A DNA stretch of 64,000 bases from Carya illinoinensis (GCF_018687715.1 NC_056756.1:744001-808000), one strand, 5' to 3'. Positions 42,510 through 59,121 are shown, numbered from the stretch's first letter. Notes: generated by a model not told the origin, from the sequence alone. Program-made: numbers and translations.

Positions 42510-45500
42510 AGTCGTACTGTGCTAGGTTTTCTGTTTCCTCTTCTATTTTCTTCCGAAGGGGGCAACAGGGAAAAGAAAATACAGCTATGGAGCTAACTCG
42601 TTGCGGCTTTTTTAAGACATATTTCATTCTATTCAATCATGGCTACAACTCTTGATTGTTCAATAAAAGGATCTTTGCTCATTTGCAAATAGTCAGTAGC
42701 CCTAAAACAAGTGGAAAAGAGGAGATATCAACATTGATGATAAGAAACAATAAATCACATATTCTGGACAAAGTTTCAAATCAAGGAACAGACAGAACCT
42801 TGAAGCATTTATTAAGAGACCATTTTGGTTTACCAAGAAAATAAAATTTTTCACATTCATTTACACTTCTTATGCAAATAACATGTCCTCTTAATCAATA
42901 TAAAACAACAACGAATTACTCACAAGAGGAGCCATCTCGACAAAATGATAATATAAAGGTAGACTATGCAATCTCAAGTACCACTTGGGCTCACATTAAT
43001 GCTTTGGGATAAAGTTTATCTTTGTTCATGCCAAATTCTATGCAGAAAAAAACTTATAAGGATTGATTTCCGTGCAATGATCAACTGCCCTCAGATGAGT
43101 AGGATAATTAAGATGAACCATAATCAAATGTACAGGGGATTTATCTTAGAAATTTGTTTCTGAAACTAATGAGAAACCAAAGTTTAGTGAAAATGCATTT
43201 CCTATGAGATGAAATCCAGAGACAGTTTAAATGTCTTATTTAACCTTCCAATGTGCCCTGGACTGTCGCTATATTTTCTTTAGACCAGGTAATATGCCTT
43301 CAAATATAGGACATACGCTTTTCATAACACCAGATAATATACTCTTTAGTAGCAGGATTGATTTCGCATGTTGTTTCTTTTCTGGACTCCCCAAAGTAAC
43401 TTATGCCCTAAAGCTGAGTCAACAATGTACTATTTTCCATGGATTCTATTCAGAGATTAGTACAGAGAGATCAAATTTTTGAAAGTATAATGACCTAAGA
43501 AATCTAAACTTGTAGATGCATCAGTGGAACCTAAAGGGTTCTTTAAAAAATGAAGAAACAAAAGCAATAGCTGGAAACCATTTTGTAAACACGTTTATTA
43601 GAAATCTTTTCACATTGTTTCTCACAGCCATTAGATGCACAAAAATCACAGACTACAGAAATATCTAACCATCATCAGAAATGTGAGACAAATTCCTTGC
43701 TATTTATGACATTCACTCTCAAATAGAAGTTGTACAAGATCAGAAACTTTAACCGATTCCAAATGAAAATCACTCTGAACAGTGGCATTCCTCCACTTAT
43801 CCCCAGTTTATTGTTTTGAGATGCTATGAACAAGCAAGAGTACAATAGGAACTGATGTAACAGAGTAATAAACTTGAAAGCAGAGTACGAGGATCTGATT
43901 TTAAAATTATCTGAAGCAAAGAAAGAAATGAATTGCCAATGGCAGGTAGACAAGAATATGACGAACACAATTCATTGCTTACCAAAAATTTGCAACAAGA
44001 TGCTTGATGATACTATTCTTTTGGTGAAATAACGTGTGAATTCACATATCATAACCCTGGCAATGCAAACTAACCCGTATAAGGAGATAGATAGCCTTAT
44101 TTCGGTCCTCTGATGTAAGAAGAGTGCCTGTTATTTTAGTCCTCCAACTAAATAGTTTACCTGCTCTGGAAAAACAGGACACCCAGACTTCTTAATGCAT
44201 TATTTAAAGAATGCAGTTCAACACAGCTAGCTTTATACCCAATAGAAAATGTAAAGACAAAGTTATATGATAATCCCAGCGGTACGCTTTTCCTTTTTTT
44301 GTTTCGATGTTCATGATCCTGATGCCTAACTGAATGAATACTATACCTTGTCTGAAGAAGCAAACTTAAAGAAACCAAAAAAAGGGACCTTGCTGTCTAG
44401 GGAGCCAAAACAAGGGTGGCCTATTGTTGCTTTTAAAAGTAGTCACCTTTATGCTAAATTTCGTTGAGGAGGAGGCAATTTTCAGCCCAAACCATCAACC
44501 CACATTAACCCATCCAGATCTTGGCAAAGAGAAATTTATGTAATGATTTTCCAACCCACCACAATGAATAGCCTTTCTAAAATGAATATGAAAAGTTATC
44601 ATATGCATTATTTCTTTTATTTTATTTTTCACAAAAAATATGATTATAACTAAATTATCCTTGAGCGGGATCAATACATAATATAAGAGTACGTACGGTT
44701 ACTTGGGCACGGATAGGTTAAAGGTCTCTTCTATAGCATCAATGCCTGATCAACTTTGTATCCAACACTCGGATGTAATCATGGAAAAGGTGACAGTATC
44801 TCACATAATCTCATATAATCTCCCACAAGAAAATTAAGAAGACAAAAAGAAAGAAAAAGCTGCCACATAATGTTTAGACTATAATAAATTAATAATCTCA
44901 AAGGCTGAGATGCAAGGTATATAGGTGTATGCATATATAATTGTACATATTGAATTCCTAGACATTGGCACTCAGCAGGTATTGGATTGATCCCCACACA
45001 TCTAACAAGAAGAAGAAATCACAGCAACAAAAGAAAGAAAACACAGAATAATCATGAGAGAGAGAACAATGTTGGACACCTTACAGCTATGCAGTACCAG
45101 AACAGCCATGATTCAAGAGAAGAAAGAAATGGGTCTGCGGCAAAAAGAACATGGCTAGAAAAAGGAGTGGTATAGACTGCATTTGCTCCTCATATTCCTT
45201 TTAAAATAACCTGTTGAGAGGAACCCATAACTTTTGTCAGGAACGCTGAACCCGGCAGCTGTGTTATTTCAGAAATCTCAATGTTTTTTTTTAAGCAAAT
45301 TAACAATAAAAATCGCACTGCCTCTATCCCTCCCAAAGACAAACATACTCAGGCCAATATTTCCATTAAGCACAGGAATCCCTTAAAAACAAAAATGGGA
45401 CTATTCTGACAAAGAAACGGATAATGATTACGCTATGAATGATTAAAACCATCCAATAGCAGCGAGAAAGAAAGAGAGGCTCCTTGCCTAAAATGAATCG

Positions 45501-47366
45501 AGTAAAATTCTTTATTCAACAAGGCAATCACCATGTCTGAGAATGAATGATATGAAAGCTCATCTTGAACTACTCCAAAAGAGCAAGTTCTTAACATCTG
45601 AAAAGAAACATCATTTTCATCCAAAAAGCATTTCATGTTACGTGTACAGAGCCCGTATATGTCCTCTATCGATCTCAGCATCGAGTGAGGAAAATAACTT
45701 AAAAGTCAATAAATTCCCCCCACCCCCGAAAAAGAAAACATCACAAAAAACAAATTCCCAGAGCAGAGGGAGAGACAGAGAGAGAGAGGCTCCTCCTTTA
45801 TGGTGTCACTCTTCAGCTAGCCTAGCCTCCAATAAAGAATGTATATTTAAAGAGCATCTAAGAACGTGGTCTATAAGAAAAAGAATACATTTACAACAAA
45901 GATGAACCTATATATTTTCAATTACGGCATAAACAATACCCATTTCCTGCAAAAAGGTAACCTAAAAAAAGATGATTGTTTTCGATTTCCATGTAAGACA
46001 TTTTCTAAAAGAGAAGAAGGGCCCCGTGACATGAAAGCACACTAAAGAAGAGGTTGAAAAATAGATTCGATTAAGCATATATTTCTCCTTTCCTTTTTGT
46101 TTCAACCCAATTAAGTCTCCGGCAACCTCAAGCAACCTTTTACTTTCCCAACAATTTAGCAAGCAAATATGTCATGGTTACAAGCAAAAGAAAAAGGAGA
46201 TGATGTTGCATGTACAAAAATAAAATTAATAATAATGGTAGCAGTACTAAAACTCCTCCTTTTATTTACCTCTTTATCACGTCCATGGCTTTTTCCTTTT
46301 CTCTGTTGGCTCACTTGCCAGTGATCCCCACACTTTTTATGCATGTGCCCACCTCCCTCCATCTCTGAGCTGCTCTCCGTGTGTAAGGAATGATGTTTGT
46401 GGTTGAATACAAGTAAAATAAAATAGGATTTAGTAATTATTTTGGTTTTTTGTTGTCTTTTTTTTTCCACCATAGACTGGATAGGAAAGAAAGAAATAGA
46501 AGATATTGTTTGATATGGTAATGATGATGGTAGGTCTATAATTATTTGACATTTTTAAATTAGTTTTTTCAGCTCCTCTTCTTCATGCTCTTTTGAAAAG
46601 TGACTTGGCGTGCTCATGTATTGTCTGTCATATTTGTTGTTGGTTTTTCTGTGGTCCCAACAAAAACAAATGATTTCTCGAATAAATCATAATGTCTGAT
46701 TTTAATTAACATGTTATGAGGGGAAAGATCAAAAAAGAGAAGAAAAGAATCAAGATTATAACTACAAGGGCCGTGATTCTATGAGAAGTCAGTCAGTCAC
46801 GTGAGTCCTAAACCTACAAAGCTTTTTAATGACAAAGATGGCGTCAGTATGATGCAAACTCAGCCCCCTCTCTTTTCTTCTTCTTTTTTCTTTTTTGGTT
46901 GGTTTCACAATGAGGATTTTCTATGCGAGGTGAGCAATCTGAGACTCCACAGAACAAGCCGTGTAATCAAGAATTCACCGAATAATGATGCCTCAGATTT
47001 ATGCGTTAATACCTCCAAAAGGATTAAATTAGAACACGATTCTTTAGACTCTTAAACCTAGGACAACTCTTAATTAATTTTCTCTACTTAACTTTGCTCA
47101 TCTTAAAATTAAAGATTCCAAACTAAATTTGGAGGCCAAAATCATATTTTGTTTTACCCAGTAAGCAAGGACTTCGGCATTGTCAATGGAAACTACTCCA
47201 GCTGCTAGTGCTAGCCAAGAAAATAAATGAGTAAACCCCATGCCCATAGAACAGATGAGGAACAAAGACATCAGAATTAATGAAAAAAGAGTACAAACAG
47301 ATCCCTGACTTATAGCAGATTAGGGAAAAAACAAAAAAAAAAAAAAAAGATCTCTGGCTTAGCAAA
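42510..47366. other. long AT-rich non-coding region
   Basis: No coding exon was recognised in either strand over 4.8 kb. Part may be a 5'-UTR intron of the minus-strand gene at 41333-42509. A pyrimidine-rich leader-like stretch followed by a donor-like gaggtaaat on minus is present around 46270-46400, but this is speculative. No clear transposon ends were found. Confidence 0.4.
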
Positions 47367-49666
<2,300 letters not shown>

Positions 49667-49676
49667 TTATTGCTAT

Positions 49677-50593
49677 CTGCAAAGCTGAAAAAACTCAAGA
49701 ATATGTTTTACCAAAACAAAGATAATCTATCATAAAAACTCAAGAACATGTTCGATCACTTTAGTCGCTGAAATTTTCTGAAAAAATATTGAAATCCACC
49801 ATAATAATTAATAAGAGCTCTACGGAAAAAGTCTTCAGGGTTTTACAGCAAAAAGAGTTCCATGCGCTTAAAATACCGAGAACTTATCTAAATTCTTTGA
49901 AATTTTGAATAAATGAAAGAAAAATAAATGAATTTAGTGCCTTGTGTTGCTTCACAATTCCTTACTTTTAAAATAACAATAATGGAGTTCCCATTTGGTA
50001 GTTTAATAAATATTTTTTTATTACTGCAACAAAGACGTGTTTATATAGAGATTCCCTGCACATGATGAAGCACAGGATATTAGCACAAGCTCCAAAGATG
50101 TGTAGGAAAACTCCCCAACCAAAGGCCTATGGCATTAGAATACGCCAATTCTCGGGCTCATCGGTGTTTCTTTCCAAAACCCCATCGTAGGGTTTTGGTA
50201 AAAAGAGCCCCATTGAGACTCCAGCCTTGATTACTCACCAAAATCTTTTAAGGGTAGTTTTCACATTAACATCATGGAGATGAGCAATATCAATATGCTC
50301 ACAGCATGAAGGGAAGCCAAACATATACAATGAAGAACAGCGTTAAAACTTAATATACAAAGGACAACAAAAAGTTATATCTCATAAATATAAGAGTGAA
50401 AAAGCATGCATTGAAATTAAATCCAACTCGGACCCAAACAGCACACTAAGAAAACAAAAAGTCCGACAAAAATGAGAACAGATCTATCCGTATTACACAA
50501 AAGCATAAGGAGTTAAGGGTTGATTACATGTTTGTGGATGGAAAAACTGAAATGAATTTACCTAGAGATCGACGAAAGAGAGACTGCACTCAC
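49677..50593 (-). other. 5'-UTR intron of RPL3
   Basis: On minus the donor CCG|GTGAGTG lies at 50588-50593 and the acceptor TTTGCAG at 49677-49683, leaving 22 bases of leader before the ATG at 49654. Leader introns are common in plant ribosomal protein genes and often raise expression. Confidence 0.65.
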
Positions 50594-50620
50594 CGGTTTT
50601 TGGCTATGATGCATAAACGT

Positions 50621-50630
50621 TTTAGGGTTT
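50621..50630 (-). promoter_or_regulatory. telo-box of the RPL3 promoter/leader
   Basis: TTTAGGGTTT on plus is AAACCCTAAA on minus, the telo-box found near the transcription start of most plant ribosomal protein genes. It lies about 30 bases upstream of the 5'-UTR donor, inside or just at the leader. Confidence 0.75.
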
Positions 50631-50640
50631 AGAGCTCCGA

Positions 50641-51806
50641 GTTTTATAGTGTTTTCGATAAGGAGTTAAAGGCTAGGATTAGTTTGTCAGGGTCGATACC
50701 ATCCGTTGATCCTCCCAATGTAACTCAAACCGTCAAGGTTTTGTAACGAGATGGGCTGATATGGGCCGGAAAATACTGGACTGGGTTTTGTTGTTTAAGA
50801 GCATGGACTTCCTGAACCCGACCCAATATCTTACACAGTAATCGACAACAATAAATTATAATCATAGAGTGGTCTTCGTTATGGGTCAGCCCAGCTTAAT
50901 GGTATGCTTTTTCTTTTTTCTTTTTTTCATTTTGAAATGTTAATAACCACATGCTTAAGATAATTAACAACGTCATGCATGTCTGACGATGGATTGTAAT
51001 ATGTTCAATTAAATCATGGAAAAACCAGAGAACAACCTTTAGTTTGTTGGAATAAGGATCGAATCAGTGACGCGACAAAATTCCACACGAGAGATAATTA
51101 ATTATTGTTATTTTGGGTCAAATAGGTAACAATCAATTAAGCATGTGGGAAACATTTGACCAACACAAACGATTTTTTTGATTTAGAATTAGATGCAAAA
51201 TAACAAAAGGTGCTTTAATTAGGTACTAGTGGAGATGCCCAAAACTTACAAAGAATAAATCATGTTTGGATATATATAGACTACATACATACCCTTACTT
51301 GTCACAAATCTTCCACATTATAAGAAAAATGAGTATTTATAATGAATTGTTTAAAATGAAAATGATTATTTTTTACAATAATAGAGTCATTTTGACATTA
51401 AATAACTAATGAAAAATAAGTCATTTTCTTGTAATGTCAAAACACATGCATAAGTAGGCCTGTGCAGATGACCCGAAAATCTGATCTGCCCATTTAAAAT
51501 AACCCCACCCGACTTGCCCTTAATCGGTTCCTTGTCTGCTCGGTTTCCAACCCGACTAAATTATGGGTTGTTTATATTGGTGTCAACTCGTCCAACTATA
51601 AATAATGTACTTATGAAACCCTAACTGCCCAGAATGCTTGCCTCAATATTTTTACCATTTTCACCGTTCTCCTGAAGCATTGGCTAAGATCGAAGATGGA
51701 ATGTGATCGAAGATGGCTGAAATGGGCTGTGGCCAACGTCGTACAGGATGGGGAACAATGAGGATGGCAAGATTCAGCTCTAGGAATTTGCTGGGTTCCT
51801 GTATTT

Positions 51807-51869
<63 letters not shown>

Positions 51870-52067
51870 TAAGAAATTTCATTTTTTTCTCTTTTTATTT
51901 TTCTCCCATCAGTAAAGTTAGAATATATGTTATCTGAGATTCCGAATAACTCACCACAGTGAAACTATCGACGATTTGACGACTGCATCTAATTTCTACA
52001 GACGGTTTATGTAGATGACTGCATTGAGTTTCTGCAAATGGCTTTTGCAGAGTCACAGATGACTACA
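50641..52067. other. intergenic DNA with a hAT-like terminus
   Basis: No gene is seen. At 51455 the sequence TAGGCCTGTGCAGATGACCCG starts a segment rich in CCCGAC/CCCAACC words to about 51600. At 55369-55501 an inverted, GGGTCGG-rich counterpart ends CCTGACCC...AGCCCTA (rc TAGGGCT). The two may be the ends of one TIR element split by copy 3. Confidence 0.35.
51811..51866 (+). repeat. (CT)28 microsatellite
   Basis: A perfect run of 28 CT dinucleotides. The Arg-Glu frame on the minus strand is only a translation of this repeat. Confidence 0.95.
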
Positions 52068-52762
52068 TGAGACGCCCCTAAATTCCGTTTGGGATCGGAC
52101 GGACATTTGAAGCGTCGAGACATGCAACACAAGGTTACCTGCCCCCGTTCATGACATATAAGATGCAATATTCCTAACATGAATCTAACAATATGCAATA
52201 TTCGCAGCGGATAAATTTTTTGTTTAGCAATACTATGCACCAAATTGAAAATATCTCAAATGCTTAAAACATACTTCATACATAAAAATCCATTGAACAA
52301 CTAAGATCACAACACTAGTCCAAAATGGTTATGATCCAAAAAGTAGTAGAGATGCAACTCAATCGTACAAGTAGTAATTTACGTTAATTACTATATCAAC
52401 ATTTATGTCGCACCGTCACTTAGTCAATTGTGTCTAGTTGATCAGCTCCTGATTCTCCTTCAGGTCCTGTAACAAGATCTACCATTCGGGGGGAATGGTA
52501 GTTGGGACTACCAAAGTGAGATTTGATTACAAATCTCAGTAAGTTAACAAAAAACTTCCACACAAGCTAATGATACATGGATGACAGTAAAAGCATAAAT
52601 GCATAATCAAATTCATAAGTAATTAAAGCATAACTTAGCGTACAACATAGCATAATTGACATAGCTTAAATTGAATCATAAACTGAACTTGACTTGACAT
52701 GAACTTGATCTGAAACTTGACTTAGCATGAACTTGCTCTGAAACTTGAATTTAACATGAAAA

Positions 52763-53068
52763 ATACATACTCCACAGTTGTTGTGGCCCCATGTATTCTA
52801 CGTGTAAATACATACTCCACAGTTGTTGTGGCCCCATGTATTCTACACAAACTTGACTTAACATTAAAAATACATACTCCACAGTTGTTGTGGCCCCATG
52901 TATTCTATGTGTAAATACATACTCCACAGTTGTTGTGGCCCCATGTATTCTACACATCACTATGCAGTTAAATACATACTCCACAGTTGTTGTGGCCCCA
53001 TGTATTCTACATAAACTTGACTTAACATGAAAAATACATACTCCACAGTTGTTGTGGCCCCATGTATT
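52763..53068 (-). repeat. tandem array of six hairpin units, copy 3
   Basis: These are the same 36-nt hairpin units as in copies 1 and 2. The stem sequences are nearly invariant while spacers and copy number differ. Confidence 0.85.
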
Positions 53069-53367
53069 TTACGCATCACAATTGTAGTTAAATACATAAC
53101 CAACTTGAGATAGTAACATTTCGTAACATGGCATAACATATAACAGACAACATATTTAACATGACATATTTGTAATGTATAGTAATACATGACAGAATAT
53201 ATTGTGTAACAGATAAAAATTGATGACAGAATAAATTCTGTATAATAGACAATTACATGATAACTTGGCATGGCATGACATATATGATAACATACATACA
53301 TACACTGTAATTCTTTTACTTAGCACACATACACAGTAGATTGCTAGTAAGTTAAAAGCTAACTTAC

Positions 53368-53414
53368 CTCGATCTCCGCGTTTCTTATAAAACCTCAAGC
53401 GCGATCACGAGGAA
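53368..53414 (-). other. putative 47-nt internal exon, copy 3
   Basis: The acceptor CAG is at 53415-53417, the donor GTAAGT at 53362-53367 and a TACTAAC-type branch site just upstream on minus. It matches copy 1 in length and borders. Confidence 0.4.
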
Positions 53415-55207
53415 CTGTAATTAGTGATTCTAAAAGTTAGTACTAAATCACTAATAATTTGAAATATGGAAAAATACTAACTTAAAGAGTAAAATTTCCA
53501 TTTTACTTTCTACATGTAGGAAAATGACCGTTTTACCCATAACTTAAGAATTTTGCATACTAACTCCAAAAGTCACCAAAATTTACATACCTCATGTAAA
53601 TTTTATCCTTAACTCAAATATCAATTTAGAAAAATTTTAAACTAATCACAACTATTAAAACTCCATAGGGCCGAGATTCTCATATGCTATTTCTATTGAT
53701 TTTTGTTTCCAACTTGTTTTGATCAACCTTTTGATCTATGACTTATAAATATGTGATCTTCAAACCAAACCATCACATGGTTTAAAAAGATGTCCTAAAA
53801 CATATATAAGCTTCTAATTCAAGATCACATGGTTAAAAATTAACCAAAACATAAATTTAGCCAAGAACATCCACACTTTGGCTTATCTGAATATCTCTTT
53901 GCATAAAATTTCATATCTTTGAAACTAACATCAAATATCTTCAAAATAATAATATAACATGTATATAAGATGTTTAGGATCCTCCAATAAAATTATCAAA
54001 GTCATTAGAATAGGTTTAGACCACCAAAGAGTTAAACTTTCTCAAAATAGAAACTGTTTTTCTTCTTCCAGTTTCTAAGTTTCTAAATCTAAGCAAATAT
54101 TTCATCAAAACCTTCAATCATGCAAAAATCCTCAACCAATAGTCATATATACATGTTAACAATACTCCATAAAAATTTTGGACCAATATCTATCCATTAG
54201 CTTGGTCAAAAACTCCAAACTATAACATATTCTCCAGTTTATCTCCCAGAATGACCTTTCTATAGTTTACACAATATTTGACTAACCAAATGATCTTCAA
54301 ATGGGGCAAATAAGATATCCATGTAAACTAGACTAAAAAAGGAACAACTTATATGAAGGAGACTTTATGATAAAACACTTACAAAAACTTCGAAATGGGC
54401 ATGCAAAATAACTCCTAAAAGCTGTCCAAGAGAGAATGTTTGATATTCTTTTAAAGAAACGTGTAAATGAAGATAAGTTCGTGGGTGATGGCTGGAGATG
54501 CTTATGGAAGAGATAAGGGAGATGATAAGGCTGGAGTTGAGAGTTGAGTGTGGTTTTCTCCTACCCAAAATATCTATAAAATATTATCTCAAAATATTCT
54601 ATCCAATAATATCTATAAAAATCAGCTCAATATATTTTCCAAATGTGGAGTAGACTTGGAAGAGTAAGGTGGCTAAAATCTTTCTATGTGTATTTTAAAT
54701 CTCTATTCTTAAGATATTTTCCAAATGTGTATTTTGCTTAGGTGTCATGATCTCACACATTGATTTCCTTCACAATTCCATCTAATGGTTTCTCTTTGTG
54801 CCAAGTATCTAATACTATTCATTATGTGTGGTTAAGATCTTGCCAAGTGTCCAAATAAAATATCGCTATCCTAATTTGGACATTTCACACTATGATTTTG
54901 AAAATACTGCGCTCAGTACATTTACCGAGGTTACTATTTACTCCAAAAATAAACGTAATAAACTTAGTACTGAAAAATTCTAAATATTCAATTAAGCCTA
55001 GTGGTGTAGACTATAATGTATTCTGACACTTTTAACTATCTCAAATAATTAAAATCGCATTTCTGGCACCATAGTGAGTGATAACACTAACTATGTTGAC
55101 AGGCTAAAATTTATGCGATTAGTCGATTCGTGTAAACTTACAGAGTTTTCACGAGATTCCTAAAGTCAATAGAAATTCCTTAATTGAATTTCTAGCGGGC
55201 TGTTACA

Positions 55208-56482
55208 CTACATCTCCGAATGAATTCTGCTAAATTTTGCTCTTTTCATGTTTTGTTTTTTGGGATTTTTTTCTTGAGATTGAGATATCGATATTGTCAT
55301 TTGTCCTCATATATGTGCCTAAAGTTGGTTGTTTGTGTTTTGTGTGTGTGTGTGTGTTTTTTTTAAGTAAAGGTTAGGTCATACGGGTTCAATCTGAGTC
55401 TATTTTATTCGAAACGGGTTGGGTCGGTTTGGCGCCTTTAATGAGTTCATTTGGATCGGGTCGGTTCAAATCTAATTGTACAGGGTCAGGTTCGAGCCCT
55501 ATGAGATCTAGATCGGCTAGTAGCATTGATTCAACTTATAAGATTATGGAAATCAGAATAAGATATAAAAAAGAATGGTTTAGGGATGAAGATATTAATT
55601 TATTAAATCATGATAGGATATATATATATATATATATATATATGCGAGTCATGAAAGTGATATCTAAAAGACAAGATCAAGTGGACAAATCCACGTGAAT
55701 ATGAGTTGGATTTCCAGCATTGCCGGCCGGCCGGCCGGCCAGGGTAGTACGGTGATCATGAAACCCCACCTTACACTTAATTATAAGGGCAATCCCGGCC
55801 ACACACATTAAAGTCATATCAAATGCATGCATATATGATTGTCAGCTATATATATATAATAATTATATATATGGCTAGGCGCAGTCAACCTTATTCAATA
55901 TTATATATATAGTAGATCATGATCTAACTCTCTCATATATAGTATAATTAAGCTGGTGGCATGCATGGGCCGGGGTCGGTATCATCACGAACGAATTACT
56001 ACATATATGCCATATATACACTGTCACCTGGGCTGTAGTACTGCTGCCTTAGTTTTTCTGGGTACGTACGTATATATATGTTTTTTTATTAGAAAAGAAG
56101 TCATGATCGGGAAGTTATGATCATGATCAGGTTCGTTCGACGTCTCATATCGATCATCGACCCAAACGTATCCAAAAAAATAATTTATATATAGAATCCT
56201 ATAAATTCAGAAATAATGATCATGGTAACCATGTACCATATATAAATAATGTTCTTAAATCTTGGGGGTTCATTTTTTCTTAATGAAGATCAGCGTCTAA
56301 TCTATTCATGTAATAATTATATATGCATTAATAAGTATATATTATATGGTGCGCGCGACATTGATTTGATCCTTATAATCTTCTATATATATATATATAC
56401 ACGCTGAAAACAAAAATAAATTAAAGTCTTAGTGCTATATATGTGATATTGATCATAAGCTAGCTGCCCTAATAATAATAAT
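55208..56482. other. AT-rich intergenic DNA with simple repeats
   Basis: No gene was recognised. It holds a (TA)n run at 55619-55642, a (GGCC)n palindromic run at 55723-55740 and many ATATAT tracts. Confidence 0.55.
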
Positions 56483-56889
56483 TGGAGGGATCATCCCAAC
56501 TGAAGGACCCGGGAATGTATAAGAAGGTCCATCGTACAATAAAAGCCAAGAAGCCCAGAAGATGGATCTAGGGGTCATAGAGGAATAACTAATAAGAATT
56601 TGAAAAGAGATATGCATGGAGCTACTTTTAACGGAAAGATAAAAAAGAGTAACGAGGGATGCAGTTATTCAAAATCCTAAGTCTTGATCCGTTCTGATAA
56701 ATCCTGAACAAGATAAGTATAGCAAACGAGTCTATATATACAGATAATCTTTGATGATTAAAAACTTAAATACGTTCGCCTCTCAACTAATTTTAATATC
56801 AGAGTGTTTACAGGAGGAGTTCCTCTAAAGTTTCATCAGTAAAGATCAACCGAATAATAGAAGATTAAAAATGAAAAATGTTCCCAACA
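56483..56889 (+). repeat. solo LTR of the Tat-element family, 407 bp
   Basis: It starts TGGAGGGATCATCCC and ends ATGTTCCCAACA. Along its length it matches the reverse complement of the 408-bp Tat LTRs, for example aataaaagccaagaagccca, aaatcctaagt and gagtctatatatacag. Flanks are ataat on both sides, a possible 5-bp duplication, though in an AAT-rich setting. No internal element sequence is next to it, so it is a solo LTR left by recombination. It is more diverged than the pair at 14693/31502. Confidence 0.85.
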
Positions 56890-57369
56890 ATAATAATAAT
56901 AAATATAGTAGTATTAATTATATTAATACTAATGCAATTACAATATAAATAATTAGATAAATAGTTAGCTTTTGAGTCTTTAACTGATCGATCGAGAGAC
57001 CGGTGCAACTTTATACCAGCTCAGCATTATGGAAATTCCGACGGCCTTATAAATAATATATATAATTAAAGACGTACAGTAGTACCGAATGAATCCACTA
57101 ACCCATGACTCGATATTATTAAGCTTTGTTGATAATCTTTTATTTTTATTCCCTACGTAGCCTTAGTGATATTGCTATGACCCACGTCACCCACACAATA
57201 ATTAACAAAAAGAGGATTATTATAGAGTGAATCATCGATCATGTCAAGATCATTTAGTTTTGTCGCCTTCTAACTAATTCATCATATTTTGATCAGGATA
57301 AATTATTTGTTACAGTCACGTGATCATAATTATCATGATCTCTTGCGTCACTACTATTACTACTATCAA

Positions 57370-57407
<38 letters not shown>

Positions 57408-59077
57408 GCTGATCGACTTAATTCGCTTTTATGGTTATGATAAAAGCATCATGAACGTTATACTAATAAACAATATTCTAAGAATTAAAAACGAATGAAG
57501 ATATTAATGGTCACGTAGGAATTCCAATCAATGTTCATCGAATTATGATCTCCATTTTTGGGTGCTCAATATATATATAAAAAATTTTATACATCATATT
57601 ATAATTATCCTATTAAATAAGATGTGACATATTTATTATTATTAAATAATCATTTGTTATATGTTTCTTTATCATCAAATAGTGATATATATTTACCACA
57701 TCATATATAATATGATGTAAGTGAGATGATAGTATGATATATAACATTATTAAAACTTTAACATGCATATTCACCGTGCATGCACATTACCGTACATGAT
57801 GTTTTTTTTATCTTGACCTGATGTACGTTGGTCATGAAGACGTGGTTGTACAAGCAAGCGAGCTAGCCCTCACAATTTAAATTAAATTATATACAGCACA
57901 TGAATTAATCCATATATACACGTACTGAAAACTACTGATAGATCTTTAATTAAGTAGTACTACTCGATCCCATTAATTTGCATAATTTACATCCATCTCA
58001 CAATCCATATATACTTGACGGAGATACCACTTCTAGTACTCAATGAGATCAATCATGAATTAGCCCATCACATCCTGCTGCAGCCAACACATCATGACTA
58101 CGTACGTACTAGAATTCAACGATTATATATAATTAATCAAAGAAAAAGTCAATAAAATGGGCACTCCATAAAAAAGAAATCACCATTAATTAATTATGAT
58201 CTCCATGATATAACTTTATAATTTAATCATAGTAGGTAGTGTTTTCTAGTACTCTTTAATTAAGATTGACTAATATTTTTATGAATTTTTTAGCGTATAG
58301 TCATTTTTATATATATTTTTTATATATTTTATTAATATGATTAGTCAAAATAATTATTTTATATTAAAAAAATGATACCGCCAATCATTTAACGAAGTGC
58401 ATAAATACTATATAAAAATATCTGAACATAAAATTTTTATTTTTTTAATAGTTGTCTTCATTTCCTGTTTTATTCCGCAGGACGGCAGGCCGCAGGAGTA
58501 CTCCGTATCTTGACACCATGCACATAGATGGCATCATCATCAAATATATTAGCTCCGTCCGTCGAATTCTCAAGTTGTTCATTTTTCTTCAAATGCCTGG
58601 GCTGGCCGTAGACGTACGGGTCACCTCCAACATTCCTATTCTCTCACGTAAAGCAAAAGGTTTGCGGTGTGAGAGAGAGAGCTCACTTTTTTCTCTCGCA
58701 GCAACAGTGGTCGTACCATATATATGGTCTCCGTCTCATGATAAAACTAAGTCTCAAAGTGGCGTGGGGGCAATGGAAGACAATCAGCTAGTAATTAAGG
58801 CGCCATTAGATATATAAAATCCAAATTAAGGAAGAAAAGTACCCATGCAGCATCAACATGTCTTGGATTGATGGATATAGCTTTTTAATTTTTGCGTCTG
58901 ATTCAGATGAGAACTACTAGTCACTGCCACGATGTTAAATAGCTAGGGAAGTGTGCTAGCTTGCAATTGCTGCTTCCATTTTCCTGTCAGCAGTCTAAGG
59001 TCGCTTTGCTCGTGAGTAGTTTGTGCACACTTTAAACAAGGGCCTAACTCCAACCTCATCGTATAAAGTGAAACACT

Positions 59078-59081
59078 CACT

Positions 59082-59117
<36 letters not shown>

Positions 59118-59121
59118 AGTG
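59078..59121. repeat. 44-bp palindrome with AT core
   Basis: CACTTCTTTTA, a (TA)n core and TAAAAGAAGTG form a perfect inverted repeat, with weaker pairing continuing into cact/gtgtg. It could extrude as a cruciform. It probably arose from the TA microsatellite. Confidence 0.7.

Larger units (their letters stand above)
52068..55207 (-). mobile_element. TG...CA element, 3.14 kb, copy 3
   Basis: It has the same orientation as copy 2. On plus it starts TGAGACGCCCCT (one base changed from copy 2's TGTGACG) and ends GGGCTGTTACA. Flanks ctaca at 52063-52067 and 55208-55212 are a perfect 5-bp duplication. Putative exons on minus: exon 1 ends at 54383, exon 2 is 53368-53414, exon 3 begins at 52466. 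The hairpin array is at 52763-53068. The part around 53640-53720 is shortened relative to copy 2, and 54640-55000 carries sequence not seen in the others. Confidence 0.85.

Noticed and set aside
51611..51868. Arg-Glu repeat protein ORF
   Set aside because: It is the translation of a (CT)28 microsatellite.
58452..58817. 121-codon ORF
   Set aside because: No recognisable domain, no splice or promoter support, and odd composition. Likely chance in AT-rich intergenic DNA.
58920..59040. microRNA precursor
   Set aside because: No known miRNA sequence was recognised and no stable long stem was seen apart from the AT palindrome at 59078-59121.
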